Assembly (NCBI RefSeq): GCF_003206645.1
Contig: NZ_PZJP01000001.1
Location: 416,425 to 480,424 of the forward strand
Direction: 5' to 3'
From: Salinicola aestuarinus
Lineage (GTDB): Bacteria; Pseudomonadota; Gammaproteobacteria; Pseudomonadales; Halomonadaceae
DNA: 64,000 nt
The notes beneath the pieces are model-generated. The model did not search any database, was not told the DNA's origin, and worked only from the letters and a program-made list of their open reading frames with translations. The position numbers and the translations under genes are program-made. Positions 26,683 to 35,333 of this stretch are shown piece after piece. Position 1 is the stretch's first letter. Every line of letters starts with the position of its first letter.

Positions 26683-27648
26683 ATGTCCCTCGACACGCTG
26701 GATCTCAATGCGCTGCGCACCTTCGAGCGAGTCGCTGCCACCGGCAGCTTCACCGCCGCCGCCCACCACTTCCACCGCGCGGTCTCGTCCATCTCACGTC
26801 AGATCAGTGCGCTGGAGAGCGCGCTCGGGCAGCCGCTGCTTTACCGCCACACGCGTGCGGTCAGCCTCACCGAGGCGGGGGAACGCTACTACGATGAGGT
26901 GCGCGATATCCTTGAGCGACTCGACCTCGCCACCGAGGCGCTCGCCTATCCGGATGCCAAACCCAGCGGCGTGCTGCGGATCAACGCGCCCGTCGCCTTC
27001 GGCCAGCAGCAGATCGTGCCGTTGCTGCATCGGTTCCAGCAGCAGCACCCTGGTATCACCGCCGAGCTGCAGCTGAGCGATCATGTCGTCGATCCGGTCC
27101 GTGAGGGCCACGACATTACCTTTCGGGTCGGCGATCTCGCCGACTCTTCGCTGGTGGCGCGCCGACTCGCCCCCATGAATTACGTGGTCGCCGCGGCGCC
27201 CGACTATCTTCGAACGCACGGCGCGCCACCGACGCCGGAGGCGCTCGACGCGCATAACTGTCTGCTCTATCAGGGTGAGATGGGCCGCCAGCGCTGGTAC
27301 TTCCAGGCATCGACGCAGACGGCGTCGACACCCTTCGATGTCACCGGCAACTTCTACAGCAACGACGCCGGCAGCCTGTTGCGTGCCGCCCTCATGGGAC
27401 AGGGCGTGGTACTGTTTCCCACCTGGCTCATCGCGGAGGCGCTCGCCCGCGGCGAACTGGTCCCGCTGTTGCAAGACTGGCGCAGCGAGGTCGTTCCCGG
27501 GCGCCGGGATCTCCACGTGCTGACCACGGAGCGCCGGCTGCGAACGCGCAAGGTGCGTGCCTTCCTCGACTATCTACAGGCGGCGCTGACGCCGCTTCCC
27601 CCCTGGGACCGATGGCGAGACGAGAGCGTGCTGCCCTCGCAGTCGTGA
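26683..27648 (+). CDS. LysR-family transcriptional regulator
   Basis: 321 residues; ATG 26683 follows AAGGAG. N-terminal winged helix ([38 protein letters not shown]), then a substrate-binding domain from about 95 ([17 protein letters not shown]). LysR proteins bind small ligands and usually control the divergent gene, here the PRISE reductase, through T-N11-A sites in the 160-base gap. A TTGC-N16-GCAA pair near 26634-26657 is a possible but weak site. Confidence 0.9.
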   Translation: MSLDTLDLNALRTFERVAATGSFTAAAHHFHRAVSSISRQISALESALGQPLLYRHTRAVSLTEAGERYYDEVRDILERLDLATEALAYPDAKPSGVLRINAPVAFGQQQIVPLLHRFQQQHPGITAELQLSDHVVDPVREGHDITFRVGDLADSSLVARRLAPMNYVVAAAPDYLRTHGAPPTPEALDAHNCLLYQGEMGRQRWYFQASTQTASTPFDVTGNFYSNDAGSLLRAALMGQGVVLFPTWLIAEALARGELVPLLQDWRSEVVPGRRDLHVLTTERRLRTRKVRAFLDYLQAALTPLPPWDRWRDESVLPSQS

Positions 27649-27752
27649 CGCTCGGCGAGCCGATAGAAGAAGCTCATTGGCGATCGGCCCGCCGACGATC
27701 TGCACTCATTGCGGTATTGTTCACCCCTTTCCCACGACAGGAGCCCAACAGC

Positions 27753-28181
27753 ATGTCACTCGACAAAGTTCTCTACCGTGCCGAAGCCACCGCCACCGGC
27801 GGCCGCGACGGACGTGCCACCGCCAATGATGGCGCCTTCGATCTCGAACTCTCCACACCCAAGGAACTCGGCGGCGCCGGCGGTGAGGGCACCAACCCGG
27901 AGCAGCTCTTCGCCGCCGGCTACTCGGCCTGCTTCATCGGCGCGCTGAAACTGGTGGCCTCGAAAGAGAACGCCAAGCTGCCCGACGAGACCCGCATCCA
28001 GGGCGAGGTAGGTATCGGCCCCCAGGGTGACGCCTTCGGCATCCAGGCGACGCTGACGGTGAACCTGCCGGGCATGGATCGCGAACAGGCCGAGGCGCTG
28101 GTCGAGAAAGCGCACCAGGTCTGCCCCTACTCCAACGCCACCCGCGGCAATATCGATGTGACCCTCAACGTCGAGGTGTAA
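27753..28181 (+). CDS. ohr: Organic hydroperoxide resistance protein, Ohr/OsmC family
   Basis: 142 residues from ATG 27753 (AGGAG nine bases upstream). An upstream in-frame extension overlaps the LysR end and is rejected. The two redox cysteines are Cys60 ([12 protein letters not shown]) and Cys124 ([13 protein letters not shown]), both in canonical Ohr context rather than OsmC. Ohr is a thiol peroxidase that reduces organic and fatty-acid hydroperoxides with lipoylated proteins as electron donor. No OhrR regulator gene is adjacent. Confidence 0.9.
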   Translation: MSLDKVLYRAEATATGGRDGRATANDGAFDLELSTPKELGGAGGEGTNPEQLFAAGYSACFIGALKLVASKENAKLPDETRIQGEVGIGPQGDAFGIQATLTVNLPGMDREQAEALVEKAHQVCPYSNATRGNIDVTLNVEV

Positions 28182-28306
28182 CCCGGTCGACACCGATGTC
28201 CGCCGCTCGCGATAGCGGCGGACATCGGCTGTCTCCCGCCGCCCGCATGCGCGGCAAGCGCTTGTCGGTGCTCACTCCCACGCTGCTTCCCGAGGTTGAC
28301 GCTCCG

Positions 28307-28903
28307 ATGCCCGCCACCGCCCCGCTGGCCACAGCCCCGCTCGCCACGCCCGCCGACGTTCTCGGCTTCTGGTTCGACGAACTCGCCCCCAAACAGTGGT
28401 TCAAGAAGGATCCGACGCTCGACCGAACCCTCACCGAGCGCTTCGGCGAGACGCTGATCGCCGCGGCCCGAGGCGAGTGCCAGGCCTGGCGAACCGGTGC
28501 CGAAGGCAGGCGGTGCGACGCCGAAGGCAGGCTGGCGGAGATCCTCGTGCTCGATCAGTTTTCGCGCAATATCCATCGCGACACGCCGTCAGCGTTTGCT
28601 CAGGACCCGCAGGCACTGACGCTTGCCAAGGCGCTGGTCGAGTGCGACGGGGATAGGCAGCTACCCACGCAGCAGCGCGTGTTCGCCTACATGCCGTTCA
28701 TGCACAGCGAGAGGCTTGCCGACCATGACCGCGCCGTCGAACTGTTCGACCAGCCGGGCATGGAGGAACAGCTCCGCTACGAGTATCGCCACCGCGAGAT
28801 TCTCGAGCGCTTCGGCCGCTACCCGCACCGCAACGCGATTCTCGGACGCGAATCGACCCCGGCGGAAGTCGAATTTCTCCGTCAGCCGGGGTCGTCTTTC
28901 TAG
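28307..28903 (+). CDS. DUF924 family protein
   Basis: 198 residues from ATG 28307. It has the DUF924 signatures DVLGFWFDELAPKQWFKKDP near the N-terminus, ILVLDQFSRNIHR and AYMPFMHSE in the middle, and RFGRYPHRNAILGRESTPAE near the end. The fold is an all-helical TPR-like bundle; function is unknown. A short internal duplication is visible: GCCGAAGGCAGGC occurs twice within about 30 bases (28499-28530), giving AEGR-RCD-AEGR before the conserved LAE. It is the last gene before a convergent lysE. Confidence 0.88.
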   Translation: MPATAPLATAPLATPADVLGFWFDELAPKQWFKKDPTLDRTLTERFGETLIAAARGECQAWRTGAEGRRCDAEGRLAEILVLDQFSRNIHRDTPSAFAQDPQALTLAKALVECDGDRQLPTQQRVFAYMPFMHSERLADHDRAVELFDQPGMEEQLRYEYRHREILERFGRYPHRNAILGRESTPAEVEFLRQPGSSF

Positions 28904-28935
28904 CGCGCTCCCACCATCTCCGACGTTGGGTCGTG

Positions 28936-29538
28936 TCAGAGAACGATGAAGCCGACGCAGGCCGCGGTGGCGAGCCCCATCACGCCGTTGAAGATTCGCC
29001 ACGCTCGCGGCGTGGTCAGTAGCCGGCCGATCGCCATGCCGAAGCCCGCCCAGAATGAGATGCAGAAGAACGCCACCCCTTCCATGACCAGCGCCAGTAC
29101 CGTGGCGTTGAGCACGAGCGGCCCTTCGTGAGGCAGAAACCCCGCCACCAGCGCGATCCCCATGACCCATACCTTGGGATTGACGAACTGGAAGGCGGCC
29201 GCCTGCCAGGCCGTCAGCGGCCGCGCGCCCTCACGGGCGGCAAAATCCGGCGGCGGTGCGCTGGCGATCTTCCACGCCAGATAGAGCAGATAGACCGCGC
29301 CCACAACCTTGAGACTCTGTTGGATCAATGGGTAGCGCTCGAACAGCGTGCCGAGCCCCAGCGCCACGCTCAGGAAGAGCACGAAACCGCCGGCCATGAT
29401 GCCGAAGATGTGCGGCAGGGTACGCCGGTAGCCGTAAAGCGCACCGGACGCCGTGAGCATGACGTTGTTGGGCCCGGGAGAGCCCGTCATCGACGCGGCA
29501 AAGAGGGTCAGCGACAGCCACCAGGCGAGCGACGTCAT
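28936..29538 (-). CDS. LysE/RhtB-family amino-acid exporter
   Basis: 200 residues from ATG 29538, overlapping the AlaX stop as ATGA. Six hydrophobic segments; the N-terminal SMTGSPGPNNVMLTASG motif is diagnostic of the LysE/RhtB family, with FQFVNPKVWVMG in the middle. Members export amino acids or analogues with the proton gradient. Being coupled to an alanyl-tRNA-editing gene and divergent from a MocR regulator suggests removal of a serine-, glycine- or alanine-like amino acid. Substrate is inferred only. Confidence 0.88.
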   Translation of the reverse strand: MTSLAWWLSLTLFAASMTGSPGPNNVMLTASGALYGYRRTLPHIFGIMAGGFVLFLSVALGLGTLFERYPLIQQSLKVVGAVYLLYLAWKIASAPPPDFAAREGARPLTAWQAAAFQFVNPKVWVMGIALVAGFLPHEGPLVLNATVLALVMEGVAFFCISFWAGFGMAIGRLLTTPRAWRIFNGVMGLATAACVGFIVL

Positions 29539-30260
29539 GACTGCCCCTCCGCGTCGTCCCACACCAGGGTGACACGGCGATTGCGGGCGCCGCGGTTCTT
29601 GATGCTCGCCACGCGAACCCCACCGATCTCCGCGGTCGCGGCCACATGGGTGCCGCCGCAGGGCTGATAGTCGACATCGCCGATGCGCACCATGCGAATC
29701 TCGCCGACGCCGCGGGGCGGTGCCACCGACATCGTCCTCACCAGCGCCGGATTGGCGTCGAGCTCTGCGTCGCTGATCCACTCGGTGGATACCGGATAGT
29801 CGGCGGCGATCAACGTGGCCAGCCGCGCGTCGAGTTCCGCCTTGTCGAGCGTCACATCACCCAGGTCGAAATCGAGCCGGCCGCGCTCGGCGCCGATGCT
29901 GCCCCCGGTGACCCCGTGGGGTATCGCCACCGCCAGCAGATGCAGCGCGGTGTGCATGCGCATGTGGGCATGGCGGCGCGACCAGTCGAGCCGCTGGATT
30001 ATACGCTCACCGACGGCGAGGTCGTGATCGGCAGCCAGGTGGTGGTTCACCGCGCCCGCCTCGCCCTTGCGGGTATCGACGACCGCTATCTCGCGCCCGT
30101 CGGCGCTGACGAAGACGCCGCTGTCACCGGGCTGGCCGCCGCCATGGGGGTAGAAGATCGTGCTGTCGGTGACCACCACACCGTCGCCGTCCACGGCCAC
30201 GACGGTGGCGGTCTGCTCGTGGGCGTATGGGCTATCGCGGAACGCCAGCGTGGTGGACAT
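29535..30260 (-). CDS. Alanyl-tRNA editing protein AlaX
   Basis: 241 residues from ATG 30260 with AGGAG eight bases upstream. The zinc site of the editing domain is present: HMRMH (His99, His103) and CGGTH near residue 205. The N-terminal FYPHGGGQPGDSG is the conserved glycine-rich motif. AlaX hydrolyses Ser-tRNA(Ala) or Gly-tRNA(Ala) made by mistake. Its length, with an added N-terminal beta-barrel, fits AlaX-M. First gene of a two-gene operon with lysE. Confidence 0.88.
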   Translation of the reverse strand: MSTTLAFRDSPYAHEQTATVVAVDGDGVVVTDSTIFYPHGGGQPGDSGVFVSADGREIAVVDTRKGEAGAVNHHLAADHDLAVGERIIQRLDWSRRHAHMRMHTALHLLAVAIPHGVTGGSIGAERGRLDFDLGDVTLDKAELDARLATLIAADYPVSTEWISDAELDANPALVRTMSVAPPRGVGEIRMVRIGDVDYQPCGGTHVAATAEIGGVRVASIKNRGARNRRVTLVWDDAEGQS

Positions 30261-30306
30261 CGGATTTTCTCCTGAACCATCGATCGACAAGGGGAGATGA
30301 CGACGT

Positions 30307-30328
30307 CTTATTGTATGCATACAATAAG
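30307..30328. promoter_or_regulatory. 22-bp perfect palindrome, probable MocR operator
   Basis: Two 11-base arms CTTATTGTATG and complement meet without a gap, with core TTGTATGCATACAA. It sits 46 bases upstream of alaX and 75 bases upstream of the MocR start, where it could control both. GntR-type winged helices commonly bind such sites. Confidence 0.7.
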
Positions 30329-30403
30329 AGAGATATTGTTGCCATCTGCTGCGAATTTGAGCATAACCGTCACCGTTTTCGGGTCAACAGGATTTTTGTC
30401 ACC

Positions 30404-31801
30404 ATGACAATTTGGACACCCACGCTGTCGGGCCAGGGCCCGCGCTATCGCCAACTCGCCGATGCCATCATCGACGCCACGACGCGCGGCGAGCTGACGC
30501 CGGGAACGAAGCTCCCGCCTCAGCGGCGTCTGGCCGACGCACTCGGCGTCACCGTCGGCACGGTGACCCGCGCCTACGCGCTAGCCGAACAGCAGGGGGC
30601 GGTCAGTGCCCGTGTCGGCAGCGGGACTTACGTGCGTGACACGTCGGTCCGATCCAGCACCTTCGACACGATCTTCGAACAGCCGCGCCAGCCCGACCTG
30701 ATCGACCTCAGCCACGCCACGCCGCCGCCTTCGCCGCGCCGATCACAGAATCTGGCGCGGGCGCTGGAGGCGATCGCCGGCCAACCAGCGGCGCTGCGCG
30801 CCGGCGTCGACTACCAACCCGAGACCGGGCAGACGTGGCAGGTGCAGGCGCTGGCCGGCTGGCTCACCCGCCTCGGCCGGCCCGTCGAGGCGGCGAATCT
30901 GCTCATGGATCAGGGTGGCATGCACGGTATTCACCTTGCCTTGAGCGCGCTGCTCGCCCCCGGCGAACGGGTGGCGGCAGAGCAGCTCACCTATCCGGGA
31001 CTGGTGAGTGCGCTGTCGCAGCTCTCGTTGAAAGGGGTGGCGGTGCCGTTCGACGATCATGGCATCGACGTCGAGGCGCTGGCGCGGGCCTTTGAGCAAC
31101 AGCCGTTCCGGGCGCTCTACGTCATGCCGGACTGCCATAACCCAACCACCAGCCGGCTCAGCGAGGCACGCCGCGAGGCGCTGGTGGCGCTCGCTCGCGA
31201 GCGGCAGTTCTGGCTGATCGAGGACGACATCTATCCCGATCTGCCGGGCGAGGCGAACACGCCGCTCTACCGGCTTGCCCCGGAATGCACGATCACGCTG
31301 TTCTCGGTATCCAAGCTGCTCGGCGGCGGGCTACGGGTCGGTGCGCTGCATGCGCCCGAAGCGGCGCGCCCGCGCCTGACCGCGGCGCTCAGGGCGCAGT
31401 GCTGGATGCCACCGCCGCTGATGCCGATGGTGGTCGCCCACTGGATCGACAGCGGTGACGCCGATGCGCTGATCGCCTGGCAACGCGAGGAGCTGGCGTG
31501 GCGCTTCGACCGCGCCATGGAGCGGCTGGCGGCATTTCGTCCTCGCGGCCAGCGCGGTGGTTTCTACCTCTGGCTGCCGCTGCCGGCGGATCTGCGTTCG
31601 AGCCACGTGGTGGAGCAGCTTCGCCAGCGCCGAGTCGTCGTCAGCAGCGCCGAGAACTTCTGTCTGGGCAGCGTCAGCGCCCCCCAGGCGATCCGAGTCT
31701 GTATCAGCGCCGCCGAGAGCCGCGAGGCGCTGGAGAGCGCGCTGGACACTCTCGTCGACACGCTGGGGGACCCCGATCCCCTGCTGTGGGAAACGCTCTG
31801 A
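30404..31801 (+). CDS. MocR-type regulator (GntR helix-turn-helix fused to PLP aminotransferase-like domain)
   Basis: 465 residues from ATG 30404 (AGGA upstream). A longer frame back to 30227 crosses the palindrome and alaX start and is rejected. N-terminal GntR winged helix (residues 10-75: YRQLADAIIDATTRGELTPGTKLPPQRRLADALGVTVGTVTRAYALAE) followed by a fold-type-I aminotransferase domain. Conserved elements include MPDCHNPTT, EDDIYPDL and the PLP lysine in FSVSKLLGGGLRVG. Such regulators sense PLP-amino-acid adducts. It is divergent from alaX-lysE and most likely controls them. Confidence 0.92.
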   Translation: MTIWTPTLSGQGPRYRQLADAIIDATTRGELTPGTKLPPQRRLADALGVTVGTVTRAYALAEQQGAVSARVGSGTYVRDTSVRSSTFDTIFEQPRQPDLIDLSHATPPPSPRRSQNLARALEAIAGQPAALRAGVDYQPETGQTWQVQALAGWLTRLGRPVEAANLLMDQGGMHGIHLALSALLAPGERVAAEQLTYPGLVSALSQLSLKGVAVPFDDHGIDVEALARAFEQQPFRALYVMPDCHNPTTSRLSEARREALVALARERQFWLIEDDIYPDLPGEANTPLYRLAPECTITLFSVSKLLGGGLRVGALHAPEAARPRLTAALRAQCWMPPPLMPMVVAHWIDSGDADALIAWQREELAWRFDRAMERLAAFRPRGQRGGFYLWLPLPADLRSSHVVEQLRQRRVVVSSAENFCLGSVSAPQAIRVCISAAESREALESALDTLVDTLGDPDPLLWETL

Positions 31802-31876
31802 CCATCGAGACACGAGGCCACGAGGGAAAGCCCTGCCGCGCGTCGGCGACAGTCTGAGGAAAGCGCCGCCAGGGCA

Positions 31877-31918
31877 TTGACCGGGAAAAGCTCTCAAATG
31901 ATAATGATTCTTTTTAAT
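31877..31918 (+). promoter_or_regulatory. Sigma70-like promoter overlapped by Fur box
   Basis: TTGACC (31877-31882), a 17-base spacer and GATAAT (31900-31905) form a good -35/-10 pair. The -10 lies inside a 19-base match to the Fur consensus beginning GATAATGAT at 31900. The left half matches fully; the right half, rich in T, matches weakly. Iron-loaded Fur would block this promoter. Confidence 0.75.
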
Positions 31919-31935
31919 TAACTAGAAGAATCGAC

Positions 31936-33087
31936 ATGCCTGCTTTGCAAGATCGGTATCGCTTTCTGGGTCTTTGCTTGCTGCTGGCCGCGATGGTTTC
32001 GGGGTGGGCTGCGCCAGCCGCACACGCCGACGGCTTCCCACTGACCGTGACCGACCTTGCCGGGCGTGAAGTGACGCTCGATGCTCCACCCAGGCGACTC
32101 TTTCTCGATGATCCCCGCCATCTCCTCGCCCTGGCGACGCTGCTTCCAAACCCGGTCGCGCGGATGAGCGGGTGGCGGGGGTCGCTTTCACGCTTCGACA
32201 GCGAGGCGCAAGCGCGCTTCGCCGACGCTTTCCCCGAACTCGACTCCCTGCCGTCGCTCGGCCACGGCAACGCTCCGCTCAGCGCGGAGTCACTGCTGAC
32301 GCTATCGCCCGACCTGGTGGTGACCAATCTTGCCCGCTACCCGGATCTGCACAACTCGCCGCTGCTCGACCAACTCGAGGCGCTGGGCATTCCGGTGGTG
32401 TTCATCGATTTCCAGCGCCACCCACTCGCCGACACCGTGCCCTCGCTGGCGCTACTCGGCGACGTGCTGGATGCCAAGCCCCGGGCCGCGGCCCTGACAC
32501 AACGGCTGCAGGCCGCCATCGAGGCCGTCGACGACTGCGTCGATGGCGTCACGGCGAGCCCCAGCGTGCTGATCGATATCGCCCCGGGGCTGAAGACCGA
32601 CTGCTGTCGCAGCAACTTCGATACCGGACTGGCCGACCTGGTCGAGCGGGCCGGCGGTGACAACATCGCCGCCGGGCTCTCCCCGGGCAGCGAGAACGTG
32701 CTCAACCCTGAGGCGATTCTGGCGCGCAATCCCGATGTCATCGTCGCCACGGCCGCCGGGTGGTCACAGGGAGGCTCTATCCGGGCCGGGTTCGGCGTCG
32801 AGGTGAACACCACCCACCACGACATGGCCAAAGTCGTCGCCCGCCGACCGGGCTGGCCGACGCTCTCCGCGGTGACCGACGGTCGCTTTCACGCGCTCTG
32901 GCACGGTTACCACCAGGGGCCCTTCGCCGCCATTGCGCTTCAGACGATCGCCCGCTGGCTCCATCCGCGGCAGTGTGCGGCCCTGGACCCGCAGGCGACC
33001 CAGGACGCGCTGTTCACGAGCGAGCTGCCCATCACGACTGACGGTACGTTCCAGACGACGTACCCCGCAGCATCCGATACCCGCTGA
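31936..33087 (+). CDS. Periplasmic iron-siderophore-type substrate-binding protein
   Basis: 383 residues. Signal peptide (LGLCLLLAAMVSGWAAPAAHA) followed by the FepB/BtuF-like pattern: VTDLAGREVTLDAPPRRLF, ESLLTLSPDLVVTNL, and a second lobe with NPEAILARNPDVIVAT. Two-lobed periplasmic proteins of this kind bind ferric siderophores or haem for an ABC importer. No permease or ATPase gene is adjacent, which is odd. A Fur-controlled promoter lies just upstream and the TonB receptor follows 91 bases downstream. DCC near residue 218 and a C-terminal cysteine may form disulfides. Confidence 0.83.
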   Translation: MPALQDRYRFLGLCLLLAAMVSGWAAPAAHADGFPLTVTDLAGREVTLDAPPRRLFLDDPRHLLALATLLPNPVARMSGWRGSLSRFDSEAQARFADAFPELDSLPSLGHGNAPLSAESLLTLSPDLVVTNLARYPDLHNSPLLDQLEALGIPVVFIDFQRHPLADTVPSLALLGDVLDAKPRAAALTQRLQAAIEAVDDCVDGVTASPSVLIDIAPGLKTDCCRSNFDTGLADLVERAGGDNIAAGLSPGSENVLNPEAILARNPDVIVATAAGWSQGGSIRAGFGVEVNTTHHDMAKVVARRPGWPTLSAVTDGRFHALWHGYHQGPFAAIALQTIARWLHPRQCAALDPQATQDALFTSELPITTDGTFQTTYPAASDTR

Positions 33088-33178
33088 CGCGCGTGTGTCG
33101 CCGGCCGCCCCACCGATAAAGCGGCTCTAAAGCCGTGACCTCAGCCCGCTGACGCGGCACATTCAAGAGATATGACCC

Positions 33179-35299
33179 ATGCGGCACTTCCGCCTTACCC
33201 GCCCCCTCCCGCTCAGCGCGACGCTGTTTCTGCTTCCGCTCGCCGTGCCCGTCTCGGCGAGCGCCGAGACCACCGACACCTCCTCTCTGACGTCGATCAC
33301 GGTCACTGCCGACCGACTCGGCACGACGGCCGAGGGCTATCGACCCGGGGCCTCCGACACGGTCACAGGCCGGTCCACCGACTTCCTCGACCAGGCGCGC
33401 ACCGTCGATGCGATCACGCCCCAGCTGCTCTCGGATATCGGCGCCGACTCTCTCACCGATGCCATGGCCTACATTCCCGGCGTGACCCAGGCCAACACCA
33501 TGGGCGGCACAGAGGCGGGCTTCGTCAAACGGGGGTTCGGCAGCAACAGCGACGGCTCGATTCTGCGTGACGGCATTCGCCAGCCTCGCAACACCTTCCC
33601 GCTCTTTACCACCGAGCGTGTCGAAGTACTCAAGGGCCCCGGGTCGTTTCGCTACGGGATCCAGGAGCCCGGCGGAGTGATCAATCTGGTCAGCAAGAAG
33701 CCGCAGTACACCTGGCAGCGCCACATCAGCGGCAATACCAGCTCCTTCGGCGGCGGCCGTGCCAGCGTCGATGTCACCGGTCCGCTGGGCGAGACAGGTG
33801 CCGCCTTCCGCTTCATCGTCGGCCAGCAGGACGAAACCTACTGGCGCAACTTCGGCAACGATCGCCAGACCGTCATCGCGCCGTCTCTGACCTGGGAACG
33901 TGACGACACTCGCCTCTGGTTTGCCTACGAGTACCGCGACTACGACCTGGTGCTCGATCGCGGGACCGCCTTCGTCGACGGCGAGCCGATCGACGTGCCG
34001 CGCCACCGCCGGCTGGATGAAGACTGGTCCGGCGTCGAGGGTCACGATCAGTCGTTTACCGCACGCTGGGAACAGGATCTGACACCGGACTGGACCAGCC
34101 GACTCACCTACGGCTGGAACCGCCGCCAGTATGATGACGGTCAGCCGCGGGTGCTGAGCGTCGACGAGGATGGCACAGCCACCCGGCGGGCGGACGCCAA
34201 TCACGGCTTCGATCGTCGCGTGATCTATACCGCCGCCGAGCTGCTCGGCGATGTGACACTGGCCGGCACCCGCCATGAGATGACGCTCGGGATGGATCAC
34301 GAACGCCGCCGCGACTACCTCGCCGACCGCTATCGCGGCGCCACCGATACGATTTCCGTCGACTCCCCCCGCTATGGCGATCTCGACATCGAAGGCGCCA
34401 CCTACCAGACCCGCCGCAGTCATCGTCTCGACGAGATCAACAGCACCGCCGCTTACGTCGACGACAACATTCATCTCGGTGAGCGCTGGATCGTAGGGCT
34501 CGGCGGTCGCTACCAGGCCACCGAGCAGTATGGCGGTCAGGGCCGGCCTTTCGAGGTGAATAGCGATACCGACGACACGGTCTTTCTGCCCCACGCCAAC
34601 CTGCTCTATCGACTCGACCCGCAGACCTCGGTCTATGCCAGCTACAGCGAGTCGTTCGTCCCCAACTCACCGGACAGCGACAGCGGCAGGACCTTCGACC
34701 CGGAAGAGGGCCGCGGCTGGGAGCTCGGTCTCAAGCGCCGGCTGCTGGACGACCGGCTGGAAGCGTCGCTGGCGTGGTTCGACATCACCAAGGAGAACGT
34801 CGTGGTCGCCGACAAAGGCGTCTCGCGGGCGATCGGCAAGAGCGGCTCCCAGGGCGTGGAGCTCGCCCTGCAGGGTCAGCTGACCGAGCGCCTCGCGCTG
34901 CTCGCCAATTACGCCTACACCGACGCCGAGATCCTCGACGATGGCGAAGGGAGCGCCGAAGGCAACGCGCTGCCCAACGTGGCGCGGCATACCGCGTCGC
35001 TGAGACTGGCGCAGACGCTGCCCGTGGACCCGGACTATGGCCGCTGGCGCATCGGCGGTGGCGTGCGCTACGTCGGCGAGCGCGAGGGCGACGACGCCAA
35101 CAGTTTCACGCTGGATGACTACACCGTGGCCGACGCCTTCATCGCCTGGGATAACGGCTGGCTGGGGGACAACACTCACCTGCAGCTCGACGTGAAGAAT
35201 CTGTTCGATACCACCTACTACCCGTCGAGCGGCGGCGATACTCGCGTCGTCGTGGGTGAGCCAATGGAGGTGGCACTTCGCGCCGGCGTGACGTTCTAG
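33179..35299 (+). CDS. TonB-dependent siderophore receptor
   Basis: 706 residues. Signal peptide (LPLSATLFLLPLAVPVSASA), a TonB-box-like TSITVTADR near residue 40, plug domain about 55-170 with ERVEVLKGPGSFRYGIQEPGGVINLVSKKP, then a 22-strand barrel ending in the outer-membrane signature AGVTF with terminal Phe. The sequence resembles the ferric-siderophore receptor family (FpvA/FhuE-like), lacking the extra N-terminal signalling domain that would work with an anti-sigma factor. It imports ferric siderophores across the outer membrane using TonB. Same strand and probably same Fur-regulated transcript as the binding protein. Confidence 0.92.
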   Translation: MRHFRLTRPLPLSATLFLLPLAVPVSASAETTDTSSLTSITVTADRLGTTAEGYRPGASDTVTGRSTDFLDQARTVDAITPQLLSDIGADSLTDAMAYIPGVTQANTMGGTEAGFVKRGFGSNSDGSILRDGIRQPRNTFPLFTTERVEVLKGPGSFRYGIQEPGGVINLVSKKPQYTWQRHISGNTSSFGGGRASVDVTGPLGETGAAFRFIVGQQDETYWRNFGNDRQTVIAPSLTWERDDTRLWFAYEYRDYDLVLDRGTAFVDGEPIDVPRHRRLDEDWSGVEGHDQSFTARWEQDLTPDWTSRLTYGWNRRQYDDGQPRVLSVDEDGTATRRADANHGFDRRVIYTAAELLGDVTLAGTRHEMTLGMDHERRRDYLADRYRGATDTISVDSPRYGDLDIEGATYQTRRSHRLDEINSTAAYVDDNIHLGERWIVGLGGRYQATEQYGGQGRPFEVNSDTDDTVFLPHANLLYRLDPQTSVYASYSESFVPNSPDSDSGRTFDPEEGRGWELGLKRRLLDDRLEASLAWFDITKENVVVADKGVSRAIGKSGSQGVELALQGQLTERLALLANYAYTDAEILDDGEGSAEGNALPNVARHTASLRLAQTLPVDPDYGRWRIGGGVRYVGEREGDDANSFTLDDYTVADAFIAWDNGWLGDNTHLQLDVKNLFDTTYYPSSGGDTRVVVGEPMEVALRAGVTF

Positions 35300-35333
35300 G
35301 CATGACGCGCAACGCCAGGTGCCCCCGCTTGGC

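Noticed and set aside
33032..34594. 520-codon minus-strand frame across the TonB receptor
   Set aside because: Shadow frame; the receptor's signal peptide, plug and terminal Phe are all in the plus strand.
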